A DNA stretch of 64,000 bases from Archangium lansingense. Its GTDB lineage: Bacteria > Myxococcota > Myxococcia > Myxococcales > Myxococcaceae. Positions within the stretch are counted from its first letter, which is position 1. Every line of letters starts with the position of its first letter. The notes beneath the pieces are model-generated. The model ran no database searches, was not told the DNA's origin, and was given only the letters and a program-made list of their open reading frames with translations. The DNA is taken from NCBI RefSeq assembly GCF_026626635.1, contig NZ_JAPNKA010000001.1, forward strand, positions 10,772,501 to 10,836,500. Direction: 5' to 3'. The translations under genes and the position numbers were made by a program. Below are positions 57,223-64,000 of this stretch, piece after piece.

Positions 57223-57891
57223 GTGAGAAGAGGACTCGTGAAGGCACAGCCACACGCATGCCCCGAGGCGTGCGTCCGTTCCGGTAGTCGAAGCAAGAGG
57301 GTTCTGCTCACGATCCTGCTCGCGGCCACCGCTGGCACCTCATGCGCGAAGCGCCTGGGGCCCAAGCCGTGCGAGACCCCTCCTCCCATGCAGGTCTTCC
57401 TGGACGTGTCCGAGCAGGTAAATCCTGATCCACGCGGGCGCTCGCTGCCCACCGTCGTCCAGGTCATCCAGCTCAAGGACAGCGCGAAGCTGGAGCGCGC
57501 GAGCTTCCGCGACCTGTGGGGCCGCCCCAAGGAGTTCCTCGGAGAGGATCTACTCCAGGTGGCCGAGTTCACCGTCGCCCCAGGCCAGAAGTTCCAGCGG
57601 TGGATCCAGAGAGATCCCAAGGCCCGCTTCATCCTGACCATGGGCCACTTCCGCCAGCCGCTCGGCTACTCGTGGCGCACCGTCTCCGCGCTCGACCCCG
57701 TGCCCGAGCCCTTCTGCGTCGAGCGGCCCGCGGGAGACCAGGGCGAGCCCAAGCTTGGTGACGTGCAGCTGCGCTACCGGCTCCAGGGCTATCAGATCGA
57801 CATCCTTCGCACCCAGTTCTCGCTGACGCAGCCGGCGCCCGCCGTCCCGTCCGAGGCAGAGGTGCCAGCTCACCCCAAGGGGAGTGCATGA
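57223..57891 (+). CDS. tssJ: type VI secretion lipoprotein TssJ
   Basis: A protein of about 222 residues. After a basic lead comes a lipoprotein signal, KRVLLTILLAATAGTSC (Cys about 41). The mature part has the TssJ two-sheet pattern: MQVFLDVSEQVNPDPRGRSL then PTVVQVIQLKDSAKLERAS, FRDLWG, LGEDLLQVAEFTVAPGQKF and a C-terminal strand. TssJ sits in the outer membrane and docks TssM. The start is uncertain: GTG 57223 (GGAG nine bases upstream) or GTG 57238 (AAGAGGA four bases upstream). The stop overlaps tssK (ATGA). Confidence 0.85.
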   Translation: MRRGLVKAQPHACPEACVRSGSRSKRVLLTILLAATAGTSCAKRLGPKPCETPPPMQVFLDVSEQVNPDPRGRSLPTVVQVIQLKDSAKLERASFRDLWGRPKEFLGEDLLQVAEFTVAPGQKFQRWIQRDPKARFILTMGHFRQPLGYSWRTVSALDPVPEPFCVERPAGDQGEPKLGDVQLRYRLQGYQIDILRTQFSLTQPAPAVPSEAEVPAHPKGSA

Positions 57892-59255
57892 AGAACGCAC
57901 AACGCGTCGTCTGGTCGGAGGGGATGTTCATGAGTCCCCACCACCTCCAGCAGCTCGACCTCTATCACGAGAACCTGCTGGACCTCCGGCTGGGCGCGGT
58001 GGAGCCGTACCCCTGGGGCATCTTCTCCCTGGAGTTCGACATGGAGGCGCTGCGCGCCGGCCGGGTACAGATGCGCCACTTCAACGGCGTGCTCCCCGAC
58101 GGGATGCCCATCGCCTTCCACAATGGAGATCCCGAGGCCCCACCGTCCCGCCCGACGGAAGGCGCCTTCCCGCCGGCCCAGCAGGTGCTGGACGTGTACA
58201 TCGGCGTCCCGCGCGAGCGCAGTGGCGTGGAGAGTTACGGCGGTAGCGACCGCACGAGCGGCAATCCGCGTTTCAGCCCGACCAACCGGCCGGTGAACGA
58301 CCTGACCTCGTCCACCTCCATCGTTCCGGTGGCCTTCGCGCAGCGCAACGTGCGGCTGCTCTTCGGCACCGAGCCGCGCGAGGACTACGACGCCATCAAG
58401 ATCGCCGAGCTGTCGCGCGACCGCTCCGGCAGCCTGACGCTCGTCGAGAACTACATCCCTCCCACGCTGCGCATCGACGCCTCGCCCTACATCATGAGCG
58501 AGCTGCGCAACCTGCTGCGGCTCATCGTGGCCAAGCAGCGCCAGCTCGCCTCGCGGCGCAAGCACCGGGACGCGTCCGCGCTCGAGTTCACCGCCTCGGA
58601 CGTGACGCTCTTCCTGGAGCTCAGCGCCCTCAACGGCGTCATCCCGCTGCTGCAGCACGCCATCGACGCGGGCAACATGCGGCCGCACGCCCTCTACCTG
58701 GCCCTCAGCCAGTGCGCGGGCCAGCTGTGCACGTTCGTGGCGGACGCGGACCCCACCACGCTGCCGCCCTTCCAGTTCATCCAGCTGCGCGCCACCTTCG
58801 AGGAGCTGTTCCGCCGCCTCCAGTCGCTGCTGCGCTCCGTGGCCCTCGAGCAGTGCCTCTCGGTGCAGATGCAGTCCGGCGAGGATCGGCTCTACCGCGG
58901 CAAGCTGGAGGACGAGCGGCTGGATCGCTGCGGCCAGTTCTTCCTCTCCGTGCGCAGCGAGCTGCCGGAGAAGGTGGTGGCCGAGCAGCTCCCCAAGCTC
59001 GCCAAGTTGGCCAGCTGGGTGGACATCCAGAGCCTGGTGCAAGCCGCCTCTCCTGGCGTGCCCATCCAGGTCAACTACCGTCCCCCGCCCGAGGTGCCCA
59101 TCCAGCCGGGCACGCTCTACTTCTCGCTCTTCACCTCGGACGGCTACTGGAGGAGCGCGATGAGAGATCGCACGCTCGCCCTCTACCTGCCGCATCCCTT
59201 CGACGCCGCACAGACGACGGTGGAGCTGCTCGCCGTCCCCACCGCCAGCCGCTGA
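57888..59255 (+). CDS. tssK: type VI secretion baseplate protein TssK
   Basis: A 455-residue protein matching TssK length. The N-terminus reads VVWSEGMFMSPHHLQQLDLY, the family's diagnostic opening, followed by LRLGAVEPYPWGIFSLEFD and HFNGVLPDGMPIAF. The middle has the two beta-domains and the C-terminal half has helical AEQLPKLAKLASWVDIQSLV and YFSLFTSDGYW. TssK joins the baseplate to the membrane complex by binding TssL and TssM cytoplasmic parts. Translation is coupled to tssJ by a four-base overlap; tssL starts 12 bp after its stop. Confidence 0.95.
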   Translation: MKNAQRVVWSEGMFMSPHHLQQLDLYHENLLDLRLGAVEPYPWGIFSLEFDMEALRAGRVQMRHFNGVLPDGMPIAFHNGDPEAPPSRPTEGAFPPAQQVLDVYIGVPRERSGVESYGGSDRTSGNPRFSPTNRPVNDLTSSTSIVPVAFAQRNVRLLFGTEPREDYDAIKIAELSRDRSGSLTLVENYIPPTLRIDASPYIMSELRNLLRLIVAKQRQLASRRKHRDASALEFTASDVTLFLELSALNGVIPLLQHAIDAGNMRPHALYLALSQCAGQLCTFVADADPTTLPPFQFIQLRATFEELFRRLQSLLRSVALEQCLSVQMQSGEDRLYRGKLEDERLDRCGQFFLSVRSELPEKVVAEQLPKLAKLASWVDIQSLVQAASPGVPIQVNYRPPPEVPIQPGTLYFSLFTSDGYWRSAMRDRTLALYLPHPFDAAQTTVELLAVPTASR

Positions 59256-59267
59256 CAAGCTCACGCC

Positions 59268-59960
59268 ATGCAACGAGTTACCGAAGCCACCAAGGACTGC
59301 TTCGACGCGGCCATCCGCATCCGCAACTCGGATGCCGCCTCGGTTCCCCCTCCAGAGGTGCTGCACCACCGGCTGCGCGGCGTTGTGGATGAGCTGTTGC
59401 GGCGCGCCGCCGTGCTGGGCTTCAGCCACCAGGACGCCCAGGACATGGCCTACGCCATGGTCGCCCTGCTCGACGAGGTCGCCCTCACCCGGCCCGAGCC
59501 TTACCGCTCGTTCTGGATGACCAACCTGCTGCAGCTCCAGTACTTCAACGAGAACGTCGCCGGTGACGGCTTCTTCCACCGCCTGCAGTCCATCCGGAAG
59601 GATCCACACCGCGCCGAGGTGTTGCAGGTCTACTACCTGTGCATGCTCTTCGGCTTCCAGGGCCGCTACCGCATCCGCGGCGGAGAGCTGGAGCTGATGA
59701 CGCTCATCGACTCGGTCCAAAAGGACCTCGAGCGCGCCAAGCCCTTCGACTACGAGCTGCTGTCGCCGCACGGTGAGCGGCCCACCGAGTCCATGCTCGC
59801 CGGCAAGCGGAGGATCTCGCCGATGATCATCTCGCTGGGGGCGATGATGCTCGCGCTGCTCGTCTATGGCGGGCTGATGCTCGGCCTGAACGGCAACGTC
59901 GACACCTTCCTGAACGAGATCAAGCTGCACATGGCCACCAACACGGGGGATACGCGGTGA
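59268..59960 (+). CDS. tssL: type VI secretion protein TssL (DotU family)
   Basis: A 230-residue inner-membrane protein. The cytoplasmic hook domain (1-180) shows DMAYAMVALLDEVALTRPEP, FWMTNLLQLQYFNENVAGD, FFHRLQSIR and YYLCMLFGFQGRYRIRGGE, the DotU/TssL signatures. A single membrane helix (about 187-209, MIISLGAMMLALLVYGGLML) lies at the C-terminus with only a short tail after it, so there is no fused OmpA-like peptidoglycan-binding domain; another protein must provide that link. The stop overlaps the tssM GTG start. Confidence 0.94.
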   Translation: MQRVTEATKDCFDAAIRIRNSDAASVPPPEVLHHRLRGVVDELLRRAAVLGFSHQDAQDMAYAMVALLDEVALTRPEPYRSFWMTNLLQLQYFNENVAGDGFFHRLQSIRKDPHRAEVLQVYYLCMLFGFQGRYRIRGGELELMTLIDSVQKDLERAKPFDYELLSPHGERPTESMLAGKRRISPMIISLGAMMLALLVYGGLMLGLNGNVDTFLNEIKLHMATNTGDTR

Positions 59961-62900
59961 TCTGGGCCATCGTCATCACGATGTTGACGGGCATGGCCTA
60001 TGGTGCCATCGCCCTTCTCGGAGTGCCGCCAATCTTCGCCGGACTCGTCGCCACGGGCATGCTGCTGCTGTTCGCGCTCGGCAGGTGGATCGTCGGCAAG
60101 GTGAAGGCGCGCAAGGCGGCCAAGCAGCTCGAGGGCGCGCTGGAGCAGCAGGCCGAGGAGCAGGTCAAGACAGTCCGGCCGGATCTGCAGCCAGAGATCA
60201 AGGCCATGCAGGCCGAGTTCTCCAAGGCGGTGGATGCGCTCAAGAACTCCAAGCTGTCTCGGGGCCGCAAGGACGCCCTCGCGGTCCTGCCCTGGTACCT
60301 CATCGTCGGTCCGCCGGGCGCGGGCAAGAGCACCGCGCTGCGCAACTCGGGGCTGAAGTTCCCCTACCTGTCCGCCAAGGGCGGCGGCATCCGGGGTGTG
60401 GGCGGCACGCGCAACTGCGACTGGTGGCTCACCAACGAGGCCGTCATCCTCGACACCGCTGGCCGGTACGTGAGCAGCGAGGACGACAAGCCCGAGTGGT
60501 TCGCCTTCCTCGACACGCTGACGAAGTACCGCCCGAAGCGGCCCATCAACGGCCTCATCGTGGCGGTGAGCGTCAGCGAGCTGATGGGGGTGGATCCCCA
60601 GGTCGCGGGTGAGCTGGGACAGAGCATCCGCGAGCGCCTGGATGAGATCACCTCTCGCCTGCGCACGCTGGTGCCCGTGTACCTGATGATCACCAAGTGT
60701 GATCTCATCCCCGGCTTCACGGAGATGTACGCGGACCTGACGCGCTCCGAGCGCGGGCAGATCTGGGGCTTTACCTCGCCCATGAACGCGCAGGCGGAGG
60801 CCTCCACGGACCTGCTGCTGGAGCGCTTCGACGAGTTGGTGACGGTGCTGGAGCAGCGCACGCTGAAGCGGCTGGGCCAGGAGCGCCGGCTGGAGTCGCG
60901 CGAGCACATCTACCAGTTCCCGCAGAAGTTCGATTCGCTGCGCAAGAACCTGGCCGAGTTCATCCAGCCGCTCTTCCTGGACAACGTGTACCAGGACACG
61001 CCGGTGATGCGCGGGTTGTACTTCACCAGCGGCACCCAAGACGTGAAGCCGATGGAGCGGCTGGCCAACAGCTCAGGTGAGCTCTTCGGCGACTCGCGCC
61101 CGCAGCCGGAAACCAGCGCGGAGGGACGTAGCTACTTCCTGTGGGACATCTTCACCAAGGTGATGTTCCAGGACCAGGAGATGGCCGTCCGCAGCTCCAT
61201 CGAGGAGCAGCGCTACCGGCGGCGGCAGCTGGTGCTCACGGCCACCTATTTCACGGCCGCGGCGCTGATGCTGGTGCTGCCCATCGTCTCCTACTTCCAG
61301 AACAGGTGGCTGGCGCGCGACGTGCGCGATGCCATCACCGCCGTGCAGCTCGATGCCCGCGACGACCTCGCGCGCATCCAGGACCTGTCTCCGCTGCAGG
61401 CGCAGCTCCAGGAGCTGACGAAGTACAAGACGGAGGGAACTCCCTTCTGGCTGCGCTTCGGAATGTATCAGGGTGAGAAGCTCTTCCCGCTGGCGCAGTC
61501 CTTCTACAACACCGCCCTGCGCCGGGTGCTGCTCGGCAACCAGTACGAGCGCATCGAGCAGAACCTGAAGATCTTCTCGGACAACCAGGACTCGCCGGAG
61601 TGGAAGCCCGGATCCGATGACTATGCGCACCACTTCGATGCGCTGAAGATGTACCTGCTCATCACCTGGCCGCACACGCCGCGTGAGCCCCAGCTCGACG
61701 AGGCCCATCGGGACTGGCTGGTGGACCAGATGGTGCGGCACTGGACGCACGTGAAGGGCGCGAGCGGTGAGGCCAACCTGCAACAGGCCATCAGTCGCCA
61801 CGCTCGCACGTACATCCAGATGCTGGCGGCGGATCCAGAGCAGCTCGGCTTCGCCCGCAACAACAACATCGTGCGAGCCTCGCGCCGGGCGCTCAACCGT
61901 GTTCCCGTGACCACGTTGGAGCTGGACCGTATCGTCGCCGACGTGGGCCGCGAGTACCCGGACCAGACGCTGGACGACATCGTCGGCGCCGTGCCCGCCA
62001 TGCGTGGCGCCAAGCGCGTCCGCGGGGCCTTCACCAAGACCGCCTGGGATCAGGTGGTGCGCTCGCGCCTGGAGTCCGCCTTCAAGAACAAGGAGGCCTG
62101 GGTGCTGGATCGGGACGCCAAGGAGGACGAGGAGCAGTCCCGCGCCGAGCTGCGCACGCGCTACTACCAACTGTACATCCAGGAGTGGAAGGACTTCCTC
62201 CAGTCCATCACCGTCCGGCCTCCGGATGACGTGGACCAGATGCAGGCCTTGCTCGAGAGCCTCACGCGCGGCAAGCCGCCAGCCTTCGGCAAGCTGCTCC
62301 GGGCGCTCGCCTACAACGTGCAGTTGGTGCGCACCCCCAAGGAGGAGGAGAAGAGCACGGCGCGAAGGATGCTCGAGAAGGTCCTCCCGGACGACAAGAA
62401 GAAGGACGAGCAGAAGCTGCTGGATCCGAACGCAGCCACGGGGGAGTACACGCTCGGGCCCCGGGACGTGGAGAAGGAGTTCGCCACGCTCATCCGGTTC
62501 AGCAACGAGAAGTCCCCCTCGGGAGACGGCGAGGAGCAGCTGACGGCGATGGACTTCTACCAGGACCAGCTCGCGCTGGTGCTCAACTCCCTGCTGGGTG
62601 TGAAGGAGAAGCCCTCGGAGTCCGGCGCACTGCTCGAGAAGATCAAGACCACGCGCGAGAGCGTGGCCATGCTCGTCAAGAAGTACGAGAGCGGCGTCCC
62701 CATCCTCGAGAAGCTGCTGCTGCCGCCCTTCCAGGACATGCGCTCCATCGTCTTCGCCGGCGTGGCGCAGAACAAGAGCAACGACTTCTGCGAGGCCGTG
62801 GCCAAGCCGTTCTCCGCCATCATGGCCAACCGCTACCCGTTCGTCCGCGAGTCGATGCAGGACGCGCCCCTGGCCGAGCTCTCCGAGTTCTTGCGGCCCT

Positions 62901-63589
62901 CGGGCGGAACCCTGCGCAAGTTCCTCCAGCAGCACCTGGCCGACGAGGTCATCTCCTCCGGCCGCAAGTGGACGTTCAACAACATCAACACGCGCGAGAT
63001 GTACCGCGACGACCTGCTCACCTTCCTGGAGAAGGCGAACAACCTGTCCACCACCCTCTACCCGGGTGACACGGTGGATCCGCTCGTCCGCTTCCAGGTG
63101 CGCGTCCGCGCGGGCACGTCGCCCGACACGGCGCCCTCGGAGATCTCCGCCATCACCCTGACGATCGACGGGACGGATGAGCTCTACCGCAACGGCCCGG
63201 ACAACGTCTGGAAGCCGATGAGCTGGCCCGGCCAGGCCGGCAAGCTGGGCGCGCACATCCACGTGGAGAACGCCTCCGGGGCCACCGCCGACATCGACGA
63301 GCCCGGGGAGTGGGGCCTCTTCCGCCTGCTCGAGCGCGTGAAGCGCATCGAGCCCAGCGGCGACGGCCGCTTCTTCACCGCCGTCTGGGAGATCGAGGAC
63401 ATGAACGGGGCGCTCGTCGCCATCGACTTCCGGCCTGAGCGCACCGCCAACCCGTTCTTCGGCCTGTCGGGCAACAACACCTCCCGACTGCTGCAGATCT
63501 TCCGGGATCCGGGCCTGACGCCGCCGCTCGGGATTGCTCGCGGGGGCAAGGGCTGTATCGAGATGGTGAGCACGAACGGAGCGCCCTGA
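59957..63589 (+). CDS. tssM: type VI secretion protein TssM (IcmF family)
   Basis: A 1210-residue inner-membrane protein. Two N-terminal membrane helices (about 4-45) precede a cytoplasmic GTPase-like domain with a complete Walker A, GPPGAGKS (118-125), and AVILDTAGRYV (Walker B). A third helix (about 422-445, FTAAALMLVLPIVSYF) leads to the large periplasmic part ending in the TssM C-terminal beta-domain that binds TssJ. An intact Walker A is present, unlike in some TssM proteins. The start is a GTG overlapping the tssL stop. Confidence 0.95.
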   Translation: MIWAIVITMLTGMAYGAIALLGVPPIFAGLVATGMLLLFALGRWIVGKVKARKAAKQLEGALEQQAEEQVKTVRPDLQPEIKAMQAEFSKAVDALKNSKLSRGRKDALAVLPWYLIVGPPGAGKSTALRNSGLKFPYLSAKGGGIRGVGGTRNCDWWLTNEAVILDTAGRYVSSEDDKPEWFAFLDTLTKYRPKRPINGLIVAVSVSELMGVDPQVAGELGQSIRERLDEITSRLRTLVPVYLMITKCDLIPGFTEMYADLTRSERGQIWGFTSPMNAQAEASTDLLLERFDELVTVLEQRTLKRLGQERRLESREHIYQFPQKFDSLRKNLAEFIQPLFLDNVYQDTPVMRGLYFTSGTQDVKPMERLANSSGELFGDSRPQPETSAEGRSYFLWDIFTKVMFQDQEMAVRSSIEEQRYRRRQLVLTATYFTAAALMLVLPIVSYFQNRWLARDVRDAITAVQLDARDDLARIQDLSPLQAQLQELTKYKTEGTPFWLRFGMYQGEKLFPLAQSFYNTALRRVLLGNQYERIEQNLKIFSDNQDSPEWKPGSDDYAHHFDALKMYLLITWPHTPREPQLDEAHRDWLVDQMVRHWTHVKGASGEANLQQAISRHARTYIQMLAADPEQLGFARNNNIVRASRRALNRVPVTTLELDRIVADVGREYPDQTLDDIVGAVPAMRGAKRVRGAFTKTAWDQVVRSRLESAFKNKEAWVLDRDAKEDEEQSRAELRTRYYQLYIQEWKDFLQSITVRPPDDVDQMQALLESLTRGKPPAFGKLLRALAYNVQLVRTPKEEEKSTARRMLEKVLPDDKKKDEQKLLDPNAATGEYTLGPRDVEKEFATLIRFSNEKSPSGDGEEQLTAMDFYQDQLALVLNSLLGVKEKPSESGALLEKIKTTRESVAMLVKKYESGVPILEKLLLPPFQDMRSIVFAGVAQNKSNDFCEAVAKPFSAIMANRYPFVRESMQDAPLAELSEFLRPSGGTLRKFLQQHLADEVISSGRKWTFNNINTREMYRDDLLTFLEKANNLSTTLYPGDTVDPLVRFQVRVRAGTSPDTAPSEISAITLTIDGTDELYRNGPDNVWKPMSWPGQAGKLGAHIHVENASGATADIDEPGEWGLFRLLERVKRIEPSGDGRFFTAVWEIEDMNGALVAIDFRPERTANPFFGLSGNNTSRLLQIFRDPGLTPPLGIARGGKGCIEMVSTNGAP

Positions 63590-63591
63590 GG

Positions 63592-64000
63592 ATGACGCAG
63601 GCGCCTCACATTGGACTGCTGGGCAAGGCTCCGCGCCACGCGGAGTTTGTCCGGCACAACGCGGCCAGCCCCCTGGCGCGGTACCTCTTCCGCTGGATGG
63701 AGGAGAGCACCGGCCGGCTGCACGGGGCCCGGAGCGCGTTGCCCACGACTCCCGTCAGCTTTGTCTTCACCGCACCCGGCGAGAGCTCGGTGCTGGTGGG
63801 CGTGCTGGCGCCGAGCGCGGACAGTGTGGGGCGTGCCTTTCCGCTGGCACTCTTCCGGGAGTTGCCCGCTGCAGAGGTGGCCGGGAGCTATGCGCTGGTG
63901 CCGGAGACCTACCAGCCGTTCCTCCGGGCCAGCGAGGCGCTCCTGCGCGAGGCCGCCACCCTCGACGTGCCTCAGTTGCAGGAGCGCACGGCGAGGCTGC
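63592..64000 (+). CDS. tagF: type VI secretion-associated protein TagF (partial)
   Basis: The first 136 residues are seen; the gene runs off the right edge. The start HIGLLGKAPRHAEFVRHNAA is the TagF opening (usually GxxGKLPxxGDFVxRN), then PLARYLFRWMEEST, VSFVFTAPGESSVLVGVLAP, and DSVGRAFPLALF, the conserved SxDxVGRxFPL block. TagF is a post-translational brake on type VI secretion in some bacteria. It begins two bases after tssM stops, so it is in the operon. Confidence 0.88.
   Translation, partial: MTQAPHIGLLGKAPRHAEFVRHNAASPLARYLFRWMEESTGRLHGARSALPTTPVSFVFTAPGESSVLVGVLAPSADSVGRAFPLALFRELPAAEVAGSYALVPETYQPFLRASEALLREAATLDVPQLQERTARL

Noticed and set aside
57870..63262. Two long minus-strand open frames
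   Set aside because: Antisense to tssK, tssL and tssM, which carry diagnostic motifs in the plus frames.

Overview
The window is high-GC, densely packed bacterial DNA, and its gene content points to a myxobacterium of the Cystobacter/Archangium/Myxococcus type. The main clues are a Ser/Thr kinase with a TPR tail, many lipoproteins, a Myxo-type disulfide-repeat and kelch lipoprotein, a surface protein ending in a MYXO-CTERM sorting signal, sigma-54 activators and hybrid sensors, and an AgpS-like ether-lipid enzyme. No rRNA, tRNA or CRISPR array was seen.

Layout. 1-730 is the N-terminal part of an MrpA/NuoL-type antiporter subunit running off the left edge. 994-4230 is an AgpS-like flavoenzyme followed by a GlpD-type glycerol-3-phosphate dehydrogenase. 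4243-9000 holds lipoproteins of unknown role, a WGR-domain protein and a GNAT acetyltransferase. 9027-12251 is a receptor-like Ser/Thr kinase with an odd threonine-repeat N-terminus. 12429-19068 holds a Tat-exported amidase, a large kelch lipoprotein, an OmpA/MotB-type protein and a DUF2750 protein. 19058-23854 gathers D-amino-acid chemistry (D-amino-acid oxidase, D-amino-acid aminotransferase, DmpA-type peptidase) with a SAM hydrolase and a DUF488 protein. 25021-32087 holds an HPt protein, a CbrA-like sodium-symporter/histidine kinase fusion and an NtrC-type regulator, interrupted by a glycosyltransferase.

32203-39203 is the most notable block: a RADAR-type anti-phage module made of a large P-loop ATPase (RdrA), a divergent adenosine deaminase (RdrB) with all metal and catalytic motifs intact, and a third gene for a single-pass membrane protein with a remnant kinase-like N-terminus. 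This third protein is neither of the membrane accessories usually described with RADAR, and it is my best candidate for something undescribed. Base composition is visibly less GC-rich across rdrA, which suggests acquisition by transfer.

39411-51108 is housekeeping and regulation: a histidine kinase, SET protein, exported methyltransferase, amino-acid permease, acetate symporter pair (DUF485/ActP), RidA, metal-binding lipoprotein, Eis-like acetyltransferase and HtpG with a clear terminator. 51187-54672 looks like a decayed junction: a frame-disrupted small gene facing a frame-disrupted Ig-like MYXO-CTERM protein. 55110-56921 is an OmpA protein with calcium-binding-type repeats. 57223-64000 is the start of a type VI secretion operon (tssJ-tssK-tssL-tssM-tagF) that runs off the right edge.

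Short GC-rich hairpin repeats recur at three intergenic sites, and a 14-bp tandem repeat abuts one of them. Gene functions are assigned from motifs read by eye; no similarity search was run.
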